A DNA stretch of 64,000 bases from Peribacillus glennii (GCF_003429105.1 NZ_QVTD01000012.1:62001-126000), one strand, 5' to 3'. Counted from the stretch's first letter, positions 25,960 through 34,224 are shown. A program made the numbers and translations. The notes: generated by a model from the letters alone, not told the origin.

Positions 25960-26919
25960 CTACTTTGACGCTGGGGCCAAAGGGGCTTCTGGGGTCGTTA
26001 CCTTATCATAGAACTCTACAAATTTATCCCGATCTGCACTGTCACGGTGCGCCATCGCCACTCGCGGATGTTCATTGAGGACACCGGAGATCATGTAAGG
26101 AATGATATAGCCCCATTCCCACTTTTGACGCATTTCTATCATATGCTTTTCAATAACTCCAAGAACCGGCTTCAGTTCATAGCTTGGTTTTTGTATGTAG
26201 CTAACGAGAAGCTCTGTGTTACAGTTACCCGCCGCACGCCCCATGCCATAAACAGATGAATCAAGGAAAGTAACCCCACTTTGATAAGCAGCCAATGTAT
26301 TGGCGAATGCAAGTTGCATGTTGTTATGCGTGTGGATCCCAAGTTGTTTATTCGGAACCATCTCTCTAAATTTTTTCACTTGATGTTCAATATCCGCAGG
26401 GTCTAAGCTTCCAAACGAGTCAACAATATATACAACATCTACAGGACTTGCTTTCACCATATCAAACGCTTTTAAAAGCTGCTGTTCAGGTACACTGGAT
26501 AAGGCCATTATGTTGAGTGAAGTCTCATAACCTAAATCATGGAATAGTTTTACTAGCTCTAAGCCTTTATCCACTTCACGGATATAGCAAGCCACCCGTA
26601 TCATATCTAAAACACTTTGCTCACGGGGAAGGATGTCATCTGGATCCACTCGTCCAATATCCACCAACGCAGACAGCTTCGTGAACTTTTTCTCAGGAAT
26701 GATTTCTTTCAGAAAGTTATCGTCCAAAAATCTCCACGGATTGGGCTCAGACACGTTCAGAAGTCTGGCGGAATTTTTGTATCCGATCTCCATATATTCA
26801 ACGCCGGCTGCACTTAGGCCATTATACAAATCCTGAACAAATTCGACGCTAAAATCCCAATTGTTGACTAAACCTCCATCACGGATGGTACAGTCTAAAA
26901 TTTTGCTCTGATGTTCCAA
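25960..26919 (-). CDS. HMGL-like (DRE-TIM metallolyase) aldolase-domain protein
   Basis: 319 residues with a TTG start, supported by GGGGAGG seven bases upstream. The family signature is at the N terminus (LDCTIRDGG with a metal Asp), followed by a TIM barrel; the HTHNN motif (GIHTHNNMQLAFAN) carries metal-binding histidines, and YGMGRAAGNCNTELL follows. The family includes 4-hydroxy-2-oxovalerate aldolase, HMG-CoA lyase and the isopropylmalate, citramalate and homocitrate synthases; at 319 residues it lacks a regulatory domain and looks like the lyase side. It is monocistronic, with a promoter at 26971-27000, and is convergent with the GH95 relic. Substrate unknown. A pyruvate-type aldolase acting on a sugar acid is possible but unproven. 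Confidence 0.8.
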   Translation of the reverse strand: MEHQSKILDCTIRDGGLVNNWDFSVEFVQDLYNGLSAAGVEYMEIGYKNSARLLNVSEPNPWRFLDDNFLKEIIPEKKFTKLSALVDIGRVDPDDILPREQSVLDMIRVACYIREVDKGLELVKLFHDLGYETSLNIMALSSVPEQQLLKAFDMVKASPVDVVYIVDSFGSLDPADIEHQVKKFREMVPNKQLGIHTHNNMQLAFANTLAAYQSGVTFLDSSVYGMGRAAGNCNTELLVSYIQKPSYELKPVLGVIEKHMIEMRQKWEWGYIIPYMISGVLNEHPRVAMAHRDSADRDKFVEFYDKVTTPEAPLAPASK

Positions 26920-26970
26920 ATTGTAACCTCCCCTTATTCTGCTGATTACTCATACATAGTTTTATCTATG

Positions 26971-27000
26971 CTTATATCATGATTCATATAAAGACGTCAA
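26971..27000 (-). promoter_or_regulatory. Promoter of the HMGL-like gene
   Basis: On the minus strand TTGACG, 18 bases, TATAAG, with an extended TGA before the -10. Confidence 0.65.
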
Positions 27001-27081
27001 TCTTTAATAGATTTACTGTATAGAATCTGAGCAGCTGAAGGTAAAGCCACCAGTATTCCCGACAGCCGTTACAGGAAACAC

Positions 27082-27198
27082 AAAAGGCAGCCCCCATTTT
27101 TTTGAGGGCTAACTGCCTTATTTTAAAATCAGTTGCGCCACGCACTGACATATCCGAGGTGTATGTGGCAATACAAAGGATGATGGTGAGTTGTTACT
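27082..27198 (-). repeat. rlmCD 3'-end scar A, with terminator
   Basis: On the minus strand the sequence reads (frame kept over the last residues) LPHT...QCVAQLILK-stop, then a terminator hairpin AAGGCAG...CTGCCTT at 27082-27120. The intact rlmCD ends [21 protein letters not shown] followed by a very similar hairpin. It aligns base for base with scar D over about 55 bases. Confidence 0.7.
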
Positions 27199-27265
27199 TC
27201 CCCATGAAAGGTGCATTTTATTTTTTTCTTTGTCACATTTGCATTTAGTAACTAGTGTGGGGCTG

Positions 27266-27973
27266 TTAAACAGTCATTTTCCAGCTTGATAAAGTCAACC
27301 AGTTTTCTTTTTCCTTATAATCAGGCATTATTTTACCAACTAGGCGCCAGAAGGATCGGTCGTGATTCAGATGAACCATATGGCACATTTCGTGAACGAC
27401 TACATAGTCGATTACCTCCCGTGGTGCCATTGCGAGTCTCCAATTAAATGTTAACTGCCGTTTTGAATCGCAAGTTCCCCAGGCTGTTTTGCTATCAAAG
27501 ATATGCACAGAACGTGGTTTTGTTTTGAAATCACTTCGATAGGAGGATATGCTTTTCTCCACTAAAGCTTTACACTGCTGGTAGTAAAACCGTTTTAAAG
27601 CTTGTTTTATTTTTTCAGCATCATACTGCTTTACATATATATGTAACTTTTCTTCTTTAAACATTACATGTTCTTGCGTTATATTTATATCTTGAAAGAT
27701 CTCTATTGGATAGATATTTCCTAAATAAAGAAAACTCTCGCCATACTCATAGACCTTTTTCTGTGGCCCAAGCATCCTATCTTTCATTTCTTTTATTTTT
27801 TGCTGAATAAGATTCCATTTTTCCTCTATAACCTGCACCACTCTATCATCCGGTGTCCCTTTTGGGGCCTGGATCTCAATATTTCCAAAACGATCTACCG
27901 TAATTCCTATAGATGTTCGATTTTTGTAACTGATTTCAAAACGTATTGTTTCACCTGAGTAGGTATGTATCAT
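27266..27973 (-). CDS. YgjP-like zinc metallopeptidase (DUF45)
   Basis: 235 residues. An N-terminal beta-rich region (about 10-80) with ITVDRFGNIEIQAPKGT is typical of YgjP/DUF45, and the zinc motif VVHEMCHMVHLNHDRSFW (HExxH plus a later H) lies near residue 185. Family members are often encoded beside type I restriction-modification genes, but no such genes are intact here. A GTGA-containing site supports the ATG start. It lies in the gene-poor stretch bounded by rlmCD scars A and B, with a DUF1456 gene 28 bases upstream on the same strand, so the two may be co-transcribed. Biological role unknown. Confidence 0.8.
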   Translation of the reverse strand: MIHTYSGETIRFEISYKNRTSIGITVDRFGNIEIQAPKGTPDDRVVQVIEEKWNLIQQKIKEMKDRMLGPQKKVYEYGESFLYLGNIYPIEIFQDINITQEHVMFKEEKLHIYVKQYDAEKIKQALKRFYYQQCKALVEKSISSYRSDFKTKPRSVHIFDSKTAWGTCDSKRQLTFNWRLAMAPREVIDYVVVHEMCHMVHLNHDRSFWRLVGKIMPDYKEKENWLTLSSWKMTV

Positions 27974-28001
27974 GTAATCACCTGTAAGCTTCTTTAATGC
28001 A

Positions 28002-28499
28002 TTATCCTCTGTATTTGACAGCCAGCCCTTTTAAGAAATTCCTGGCGTATTTATCTCCGCACTCTTTATAATTCTTATGCCCTTCTTTTCTTAGTAAAGC
28101 GCCAAGTTCTCCTTTTGAAACCGTGATTCCTGCTAGTTCGAATATATCCAGGATATCCTCAGTAGTTAATGCTAATGCTATTTTTACTTTCTTTAACAGG
28201 AGATTATTGACGTTTGCACTTTTCTTTATGGAAGATTCTGGCGTATCAAGCTGTCCTGGTCTCGGCTCTTGTTTTCCTCTTTTAAATATAATAAAACCAT
28301 TTAAAAATGAATCAAACATACTGTTATTACATTTTATTTGATTGTCACTTTCAGCATCATCCTCCTCCGATTTTGTGAGAATCTTTATTACTTCTGGTAC
28401 GGTTACATCCACGCCGCCAAGTTTAAATATCTCTGCCATTTCTTTATTTTTTATTTCCATTGCATATCTCAATCGAACTAATATATCGTTATTATCCAC
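28002..28499 (-). CDS. DUF1456 family protein (YehS-like)
   Basis: 165 residues with two copies of a helical unit: residues 1-65 (DILVRLRYAMEIKNKEMAEI, then FKLGGVDVT) and about 95-160 (LLLKKVKIALALTTEDILDI, then FELAGITVS), each ending with an 'L.K...D/E' element. This internal duplication defines DUF1456. The start is GTG after TAGGAGGT. No catalytic residues are evident and the function of the family is not known to me. It precedes the DUF45 metallopeptidase by 28 bases. Just upstream a short tail (KTAVEHAKIEIKSEPIVPVS...) ends near 28521 and may be the end of a lost gene. Confidence 0.75.
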   Translation of the reverse strand: MDNNDILVRLRYAMEIKNKEMAEIFKLGGVDVTVPEVIKILTKSEEDDAESDNQIKCNNSMFDSFLNGFIIFKRGKQEPRPGQLDTPESSIKKSANVNNLLLKKVKIALALTTEDILDIFELAGITVSKGELGALLRKEGHKNYKECGDKYARNFLKGLAVKYRG

Positions 28500-28976
28500 A
28501 ATAGACCTCCTATATTTAAATTAATTATTGTCCTCTAAAGAAACAGGAACTATTGGTTCACTCTTTATTTCAATCTTCGCATGTTCCACGGCTGTCTTTT
28601 AGTATTCAAGCCATGATAACACTCAAATGTAGTTAGAGTTTCCATGTTTCACTTTTTTAATCGCCACATACTGAAACCAGTCCAATTAAGCTATATCAAT
28701 GCTGTTTGTCCCATAGATGCTAAATCGGATATCAAAAAAGTAAATAGGCAACTTCCCAGCGCGTTAGCTGCCCTCTTTCAAGATTAATTTAGTGACTGCT
28801 TCCACATGCGTAGGGTTAGATATGATTCAAACTCCATTTATCTTTTCCTGATTTTAAAGCATTCTCAATAACGCTACTACTGAGATTATAACTTAAAATA
28901 ATCTTAAAGGTGGGCAAAAAAAGAGAGTGTGTGATGTTTTTGTGGTCATGTGGTCATCTAAACGGTGGCCGCTTTT
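28500..28976. other. Decayed intergenic region containing rlmCD scar B
   Basis: No intact gene. A minus-strand coding tail ends near 28521. The rlmCD-like scar at 28745-28816 is listed separately. Nothing else is recognisable. Confidence 0.4.
28745..28816 (-). repeat. rlmCD 3'-end scar B, with terminator
   Basis: On the minus strand CCTACGCATGTGGAAGCAGT corresponds to ACTACGCATGTTGAAGCTGT of the intact gene (codons for THVEAV), and continues through the stop region into GGCAGCTAAC...GTTGCC, matching GGCAGCTACC...GTTGCC of the intact terminator. Similarity fades upstream of CTACGCATG, as expected for a crossover point. Confidence 0.7.
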
Positions 28977-29150
28977 TTAATTAGGAATTACGATTTTAAA
29001 GGTTCCTTCATCACTCATTGACATAGCATTCGTGCTAACTAACGTTTCTTTTAAATTCCTGATACCTCTTTTCTTTGTAATTTCGAATAACCGCTTCTTA
29101 CTCCTTAATGGATCTGACTTACCTAACCACAAATGGATATTCGTTTTCAT
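28977..29150 (-). CDS. Short hypothetical ORF, doubtful
   Basis: 57 residues from the ATG at 29150 (MKTNIHLWLGKSDPLRSKKR...). The composition is plausible for a small basic protein and the frame ends GTFKIVIPN, but there is no clear ribosome binding site: only a run of nine G lies upstream. No family recognised. It may be the tail of a lost gene. Confidence 0.2.
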   Translation of the reverse strand: MKTNIHLWLGKSDPLRSKKRLFEITKKRGIRNLKETLVSTNAMSMSDEGTFKIVIPN

Positions 29151-29273
29151 AAAACTTGTGATTATTCCCCCCCCCAATCAATACATTCGGAAAATTACTC
29201 TCAAACGAATTGGATTGATAAAACTGAACGTATTTATCTAGTTTCACTAAAGCAAGCATGTAACGGGTATGAG

Positions 29274-29319
29274 CGCCATTCCTGGTGTCAGCCACAGTAA
29301 GCCGACACCAGGAATGGCG
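29274..29319. repeat. 16-bp perfect inverted repeat
   Basis: CGCCATTCCTGGTGTC (29274-29289) pairs perfectly with 29304-29319 around a 14-base loop. No T-run follows on either strand, so it does not look like a standard terminator. It may be an element end, a recombination site or a structured RNA. Confidence 0.7.
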
Positions 29320-29598
29320 TATCGGTTAAAAAAATAGGAATTGAGAAAGATTGTCCCTTAATCAATTCCCGATGATGTAAATTTAACAGGATATTTACCA
29401 AGCAACACAACTTTATTTAGGAATATTTTTGGACTGTTTTAGGGATTTGTATTGTTCGCTACTTGCCCGTACCCCAAACAAATTCGTAGCCTTCAAAAAA
29501 TTCCTGAAATAAAAATACCCATTTCTAGACACATGCCTATACCTAAACAAGAAACATGACATAAGGTATTCTATCCCCATTCGAAAGGTGGTGTTGTT

Positions 29599-29751
29599 AT
29601 GTTCGGTGGCTGTGGTTGTGGTGGCTACGGTGGTTATGGATACGGTGGCTATGGCGGCGGTTTCGGCGGCGGTTTTGGCGGCGGTTTCGCTCTAATCATT
29701 GTACTTTTCATTTTATTGGTTATCATTGGCTGCTCATGTTTTAACTTTTAA
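29599..29751 (+). CDS. YjcZ-family small Gly/Tyr-rich membrane protein (sporulation)
   Basis: 50 residues: a Cys/Gly/Tyr-rich head (MFGGCGCGGYGGYGYGGYGG) continuing into Gly-Phe repeats, then one hydrophobic helix (ALIIVLFILLVIIGC) and a short tail CSCFNF. This is the layout of the YjcZ/YtrH-like tiny proteins abundant in spore formers, several of which are made during sporulation and have a single membrane segment. GAAAGGTGGTG upstream gives a ribosome binding site. It is monocistronic. Role in spore assembly is family knowledge, not visible here. Confidence 0.8.
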   Translation: MFGGCGCGGYGGYGYGGYGGGFGGGFGGGFALIIVLFILLVIIGCSCFNF

Positions 29752-30189
29752 ACCTCCTAGTTCTGTACCATCTTTTCTAGTAATACACCGTTTTTAACAG
29801 CATCCTGCCTTATCCGTGTTTTAGTCAAACTCCAACCGTATCCAACAGGATATCCGCGTCCTGTTTATGAGATTCACTTCGTTAATATAAACGTTGCGCT
29901 GAGACTTACCACTCAGCGCTTTATCTCGGAATAAAGTACTTATTTTGTTACTGTAAATTTTTCAGAATAATATTTTTACATTCCAGTAACAATGTGGGCG
30001 AAATCAACATAAGTTATATTGTTAATGGCGACAACATGAAAACCTCTGATCGAAGGGGCCGTTTTTTGAAAATTCGGCTACTTCTAATTAAGTTACCTAT
30101 ACCGTTGACCTTTATTTGAATACATATATCGTGAACACATTTATCTTCTTCCCTTATTTCAGGGATAAGGGATTACCTCTACCAGTGTA
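29752..30189. other. Intergenic region, one terminator
   Basis: A plus-strand hairpin GCGCTGAG / CTCAGCGC (29896-29919) followed by TTTATCT lies about 145 bases past the YjcZ-type gene and is the only structure I can support. The rest may contain decayed upstream parts of the integrase, but no reading frame is convincing. Confidence 0.45.
29894..29925 (+). terminator. Hairpin terminator downstream of the YjcZ-type gene
   Basis: GCGCTGAG, eight-base loop, CTCAGCGC, then TTTATCT. Confidence 0.55.
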
Positions 30190-30706
30190 ATAGCTGGTTT
30201 AGGGTTACGTTGGAAAGATGTTGATCTAACTGAAAAAAAAGATAAGTGTTACTCAATCAGAAATTTATGACGAAGATCGTTTTCGATTTTCCGGCCTGAG
30301 GACAGCTTCCTCTAAACGAATGATTTGCCTCGATGATGACCTGGTAAATGAATGGAAAAAGTATAAAGCACAACAAAATCAATTCAAACTTGCATTAGGT
30401 TCTGAGTATAACAATATGGATTTAGTATGCTGCCGTTAAGATGGACAACCCCTATACGCTAGAACCTTAGCACTTCATTTTGATTCAATAATAAAAAAAG
30501 CGAGTGTACCTAAGATTCGCCTCCACGATTTTAGACACACCCATGCAATCATACTTTTAAAATTAGCAGAAAATCCTAGTTGTTAGAGAACGTCTAGGAC
30601 ATTCAACCGTAACAATGACCCTAGATACTTATTCCCATGTTACACCAAACATGCAAAAAATACAGCTGACAAATTCGGAAAAGCATTAGATAACTCAAAC
30701 TTTTAA
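30190..30706 (+). pseudogene. Decayed tyrosine-family site-specific integrase
   Basis: The catalytic half of a phage/ICE integrase can be followed across frames: GLRWKDVDLTEKK (first Arg), DLVNEWKKYKAQQNQFKLAL, then an in-frame stop, GQPLYARTL, RLHDFRHTHA (the HxxR box), then another frame with RERLGHSTVTMTLDTYSHVT, which carries the LGH box and the nucleophile Tyr, and finally ADKFGKALDNSNF before a stop. At least two stop codons and two or three frameshifts make it inactive. The N-terminal half (arm-binding and core-binding domains) is missing. Its 3' end runs directly into rlmCD scar D, the normal place of an integrase gene next to its attachment site. Confidence 0.85.
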
Positions 30707-30770
30707 TCGTGCCACAACTTCCATCTGTGGACTGTAATTGACAACACAAGGGATGGTGGTGATTTTACAA
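30697..30770 (-). repeat. rlmCD 3'-end scar D, overlapping the integrase end
   Basis: On the minus strand CAGATGGAAGTTGTGGCACG reads QMEVVA and continues RLKV-stop, matching the HVExVV ending of RlmCD. Upstream bases align with scar A without gaps (TCACCACCATCCCTTGTGTTG versus TCACCATCATCCTTTGTATTG, with differences). Confidence 0.6.
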
Positions 30771-30918
30771 AAAAACTAACGAAACCAGTATCACCTGTTT
30801 CCTTGGGCACTACTTCATTTAAAACGCCATTTTATTGTGTTTTTTACTTATAGGCTGACAATTTATCAAAATAAGGAAGCAATAATGTGCTTCGCTTTTA
30901 CCTTGAATGGGGACACTT

Positions 30919-31893
30919 CTACTGTTCCCCCATTCCATCAAGATTCATTAACCCAAAGTTATCAAGCAATTCACGCACTTCATCTGTTGACTCTGTGCTC
31001 ATTAATTGATTTCTTAATTCACTTGCCCCTCGAAACCCACGGACATATATCTTAAAAAAGCGATGAAGAGCCTTGAACGGACGCAGCGAATATTTATCAT
31101 GAAGATCCAGATGCAGCCTTAAGAGATCAAGTAATTCCTTACTGCTATGATCTTTCGGCTCCTTTTCAAAGGCAAATGGATTATTGAAAATACCACGCCC
31201 AATCATAACCCCATCAACACCGTATTGAAGAGCGAGCTTCATGCCAGTTTGACGGTCAGGGATATCCCCGTTGATCGTCAAGAGTGTATCTGGTGCCACC
31301 TGGTCACGAAGTTTCTTAATCTCCGGAATCAGCTCCCAATGAGCATCTACTTTGCTCATTTCCTCTCTGGTACGCAGATGAATGGAAAGATTAACAATGT
31401 CTTGTTTCAATATGTGTGTCAGCCAGTCGCGCCATTCGTCTATATCCGTGTAGCCAAGCCTTGTCTTTACACTTACGGGCAATCCTCCTGCTTTTGCTGC
31501 TTGTATTAAATCTGCCGCAACATCCGGACGAAGGATAAGGCCGCTCCCCTTCCCATGCTGTGCTACATTCGGTACAGGACAGCCCATATTGATATCCACA
31601 CCCCGAAACCCAAGTTCGGCCATACCAATACTCATTTGCCGAAAGTATTCAGGCTTATCTCCCCATATATGGGCTACAATTGGCTGCTCATCCTCTGTAA
31701 AAGTCAAACGCCCGCGCACACTCTGGATTCCCTGCGGATGACAATAGCTCTCACTATTTGTAAACTCTGTAAAAAACACATCAGGTCTGGCTGCTTCAGT
31801 CACCACATGGCGAAAAACAACGTCCGTCACATCTTCCATTGGTGCCAGTATAAAAAAAGGTCGTGGTAAATCACGCCAAAAATTATCTTTCAT
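30919..31893 (-). CDS. dus: tRNA-dihydrouridine synthase
   Basis: 324 residues. FMN-dependent reduction of uridine to dihydrouridine in the tRNA D-loop. The TIM barrel begins [18 protein letters not shown]; the catalytic region [20 protein letters not shown] contains the Cys, and 'VKTRLGY', INGDI and [13 protein letters not shown] form the FMN-phosphate site; a helical RNA-binding domain ends the protein. ATG at 31893 is the usual start (MKDNFW); its ribosome binding site is poorly spaced, so TTG at 31905 or 31899 cannot be excluded. It is monocistronic, lying between scars D and C. Which D-loop position it modifies cannot be told from sequence. Confidence 0.9.
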   Translation of the reverse strand: MKDNFWRDLPRPFFILAPMEDVTDVVFRHVVTEAARPDVFFTEFTNSESYCHPQGIQSVRGRLTFTEDEQPIVAHIWGDKPEYFRQMSIGMAELGFRGVDINMGCPVPNVAQHGKGSGLILRPDVAADLIQAAKAGGLPVSVKTRLGYTDIDEWRDWLTHILKQDIVNLSIHLRTREEMSKVDAHWELIPEIKKLRDQVAPDTLLTINGDIPDRQTGMKLALQYGVDGVMIGRGIFNNPFAFEKEPKDHSSKELLDLLRLHLDLHDKYSLRPFKALHRFFKIYVRGFRGASELRNQLMSTESTDEVRELLDNFGLMNLDGMGEQ

Positions 31894-32182
31894 ATTCAAA
31901 TTCAAATCCTCTCATTATGGGATACGAGGCCAAATCCTTATCCCAAAATTAAAAAGCAAAATGTCCCTGCTTCTTTTACACTTATACCATGCTTAAGAAC
32001 TTTTTATCAAACTGATCGGAAATGTTTATTTTAACTTGACAATCATCTCTGTACAACCAAAATATCTCCTGCTAAAATTCACCCCATTTACCAGTATTCC
32101 ACTGTTCGGGTTAAAATAAAGTTTTGCTAAAAAAGACTGAAAAGAAAATTGGAAGAACACTGGATTGACAAGGGTTTAACAG
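31894..32182. other. Intergenic region upstream of dus
   Basis: About 290 bases, AT-rich. It should hold the dus promoter; I could not choose one pair. No gene or relic recognised. Confidence 0.35.
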
Positions 32183-32228
32183 GAAAAAGACCCCGAATTC
32201 GCAAAATTATTTTTTGCGGATCAGGGTC
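32183..32228 (-). terminator. Terminator downstream of rlmCD scar C
   Basis: On the minus strand GACCCTGATCCGCAAAA pairs imperfectly with TTTTGCGAATTCGGGGTC and is followed by TTTTTCC. The only candidate gene end upstream of it is scar C. Confidence 0.65.
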
Positions 32229-32263
32229 AGACTGGCAATTGTTTATTTTAACTAGCAAGAGCA

Positions 32264-32360
32264 TTTTTTAATTAGACATCTTCAATTCCAAATTCGTCAC
32301 GACTTCTACATGCGTTGAGTGTATGTGGCAACATAACAGATGCCTGGTGAGTTTACACAT
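32264..32360 (-). repeat. rlmCD 3'-end scar C
   Basis: On the minus strand the sequence reads MLPHT, then in a shifted frame THVEVVTNLELKMSN-stop. The intact gene has [21 protein letters not shown]. The upstream bases CTCACCA...CAT...TTGCCACATACA are shared with scar A. Confidence 0.7.
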
Positions 32361-32403
32361 TTTTCAACATAAGTTTACTTATATCTCTTCATAGTCTTTT
32401 ACT

Positions 32404-32446
32404 AAATAAAAAAGAGCTACCTTTAAATTATTAAAATGGTAGCTCG
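32404..32446 (-). terminator. Terminator after the HD-GYP gene
   Basis: On the minus strand GAGCTACC pairs perfectly with GGTAGCTC around a 16-base loop, then TTTTTTATTT. Confidence 0.9.
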
Positions 32447-32547
32447 GATTATAGTGCTAACTATAAAAATTGAATTAAACCCTTTTTTCCTAGCCGTATT
32501 TAAGCATCATCCAAATGTTTAAGCAACAATACTTCCTCAAAACATTC

Positions 32548-33468
32548 TTATTTTAAATCCCGTTCCACAGCTGACTCTTCCAAAAGAATCGATTCAAATG
32601 CATCTACAATAAGTTTGCTGAAGTGCCTTCCAACGTGCTGCTTCAATTCATTGATTCCGACTGAAGGCGAAGCACCTTTCCGGTATACTCGGTCTGATGT
32701 TATTGCATCGTATGTATCCGCTACCCCTATAATCTGGGCCTCGAGCAGGATTTCATCACCCTTAAGGCCAAATGGATACCCGGATCCGTCAAGTCTCTCA
32801 TGGTGCTGTAATATGATATCTCCTATGTGGGCATAATACGTTTTTTGAACCAGTTCAGCACCATCTTCGGAATGCTTCTTTAGCACGTCAAATTCCTCTT
32901 TTTCCAAACGCCCGGGTTTATTAAGAATTTCTTCGGGAATCTTGATTTTGCCGACATCATGGAAGATCGAGGCAAAATAAAGGTTTTCCAAAACATCTTT
33001 TGGAAGCTTAAGATGCTTGGCAATTTTTAACGAGTATTCCTGAACCCGAAGACTGTGCTGGAACGTATATTTGTCTCTATCTTCTACCTGCTTGACGATT
33101 TTGACCAACTCGGTAATGCTTTCGCTGAGATAATGGAAAACAGGCTCGGTTGAAATCCATAACAACCTTATATCCGTTAAAGCTTTAAAGTACGTTGCAT
33201 CCTTTAAATTCTTGATATAAAAATAATCACCTGATACTAAAATATGTTCCTTGTCCCTGGCTTCGCCGCAACAACTTCCTTCGATAATAAAGAAGAATTC
33301 GAGTGCATCCGGAACATCACCTGGATAGAGGTAGAATATCTTTTCCCGGTTAATCGTTTGCATAATGATTTCCGTTCCATTTCCTCTAGCAAGCAATCTA
33401 AACTCTGATGAATCATGCTTGGTTTTCTCGATGTATTGGTCACCAATACCCAGATAAAGTCCTTCCAC
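32548..33468 (-). CDS. HD-GYP domain protein with N-terminal cupin-like sensor (probable c-di-GMP phosphodiesterase)
   Basis: 306 residues, GTG start after AGGGGGA. Residues about 25-110 form a cupin or cNMP-binding-like beta barrel (FYLYPGDVPDALEFFFIIEG ... 'VSGDYFYI'). Residues about 130-295 are an HD-GYP domain: HSLRV, IFHDVGKIKIPEEIL with the HD metal pair, HHERLDGSGYPFGL with the GYP motif and GVADTYDAIT. Most HD-GYP proteins hydrolyse c-di-GMP to pGpG or GMP. The gene is 25 bases downstream of the secreted coiled-coil gene, so both lie behind the c-di-GMP riboswitch at 34.2 kb. That arrangement suggests feedback: the ligand controls synthesis of the enzyme that removes it. Confidence 0.88.
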   Translation of the reverse strand: MEGLYLGIGDQYIEKTKHDSSEFRLLARGNGTEIIMQTINREKIFYLYPGDVPDALEFFFIIEGSCCGEARDKEHILVSGDYFYIKNLKDATYFKALTDIRLLWISTEPVFHYLSESITELVKIVKQVEDRDKYTFQHSLRVQEYSLKIAKHLKLPKDVLENLYFASIFHDVGKIKIPEEILNKPGRLEKEEFDVLKKHSEDGAELVQKTYYAHIGDIILQHHERLDGSGYPFGLKGDEILLEAQIIGVADTYDAITSDRVYRKGASPSVGINELKQHVGRHFSKLIVDAFESILLEESAVERDLK

Positions 33469-33493
33469 ACCTGTTCCCCCTATTGGCTAGCTC

Positions 33494-34174
33494 CTAATAC
33501 TGGACCCGAATCGGATCAATCCATACCCACTGATTCCCCAACTTTACAAGAGTCCAGGAACATTCAGCTTGAACCCCTTTCTCGGCGGCCTTCTTGATTG
33601 TTTCCTGGGACATCTTCAGTGTCTGATTATATAGTTCAAGAATTAGCTTATCGAGTTCCTCTGTATATTTCCGGGTCCTCTCCGAGTATAGTACTGATCT
33701 TTGGTCCAGTTTATTTTCGAGCGCTGTTATTTTCTCGGTAATCTTTTGCGGATCTTTGCCAAATTCAAGCGAAGCATTCAGTTCAGCGATATCGGCATTG
33801 ATGTCCGCAATCTTGGCGTTAATCTCACCAGTCTCTTCAACAAGGGCGAAGTCTATTTTAATCAGTTCCGCCCGAATTTTGATCGCATGTTCAGTGTCAG
33901 CGCCTAGTAATTCAACTTCCAGTTTAGCCTTTTTCTCTTTCAGCTCAACAACTTCCTTGCCTTCTTCAATAATGCGAAGATCTCTAACAAATTTCCCAGT
34001 CATTTCGTCAGCTTTTAAGACTGCTTCAGAGATTTTCTTGTCGATTTCGATGTTCGTTTTTTCAATCTGTTCCAACGCTTCTTCCCTGTCTCTCTCCATC
34101 GAAGCGAAAGTGCTTGTCCCAAACGAGACAGTCAACAGTAAAACCATGGCAAGACTAATTACTTTCCTGAACAT
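33494..34174 (-). CDS. Secreted coiled-coil protein, c-di-GMP riboswitch target
   Basis: 226 residues. A Sec signal peptide (MFRKVISLAMVLLLTVSFG...) with likely cleavage near 'TFAS', a long charged region (about 28-195) with heptad-like Leu/Ile spacing predicting coiled coil (EEALEQIEKTNIEIDKKISE; EINAKIADINADIAELNASL), and a C-terminal tail ending WTLVKLGNQWVWIDPIRVQY. No enzymatic motif or sorting signal is seen. It could be a secreted adhesion or matrix-associated factor, which would fit c-di-GMP control, but this is inference. A GGGGGA ribosome binding site can pair with CCC just upstream, so the switch may act on translation. Confidence 0.8.
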   Translation of the reverse strand: MFRKVISLAMVLLLTVSFGTSTFASMERDREEALEQIEKTNIEIDKKISEAVLKADEMTGKFVRDLRIIEEGKEVVELKEKKAKLEVELLGADTEHAIKIRAELIKIDFALVEETGEINAKIADINADIAELNASLEFGKDPQKITEKITALENKLDQRSVLYSERTRKYTEELDKLILELYNQTLKMSQETIKKAAEKGVQAECSWTLVKLGNQWVWIDPIRVQY

Positions 34175-34224
34175 TGGAATCCCCCTTTTTTGGGAAAACC
34201 ATCTTGAAAGGTTGATGCAGAAAA

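Noticed and set aside
29161..29177. Run of nine C as a possible phase-variation tract
   Set aside because: It is not inside or before any convincing gene; the only nearby frame is doubtful.
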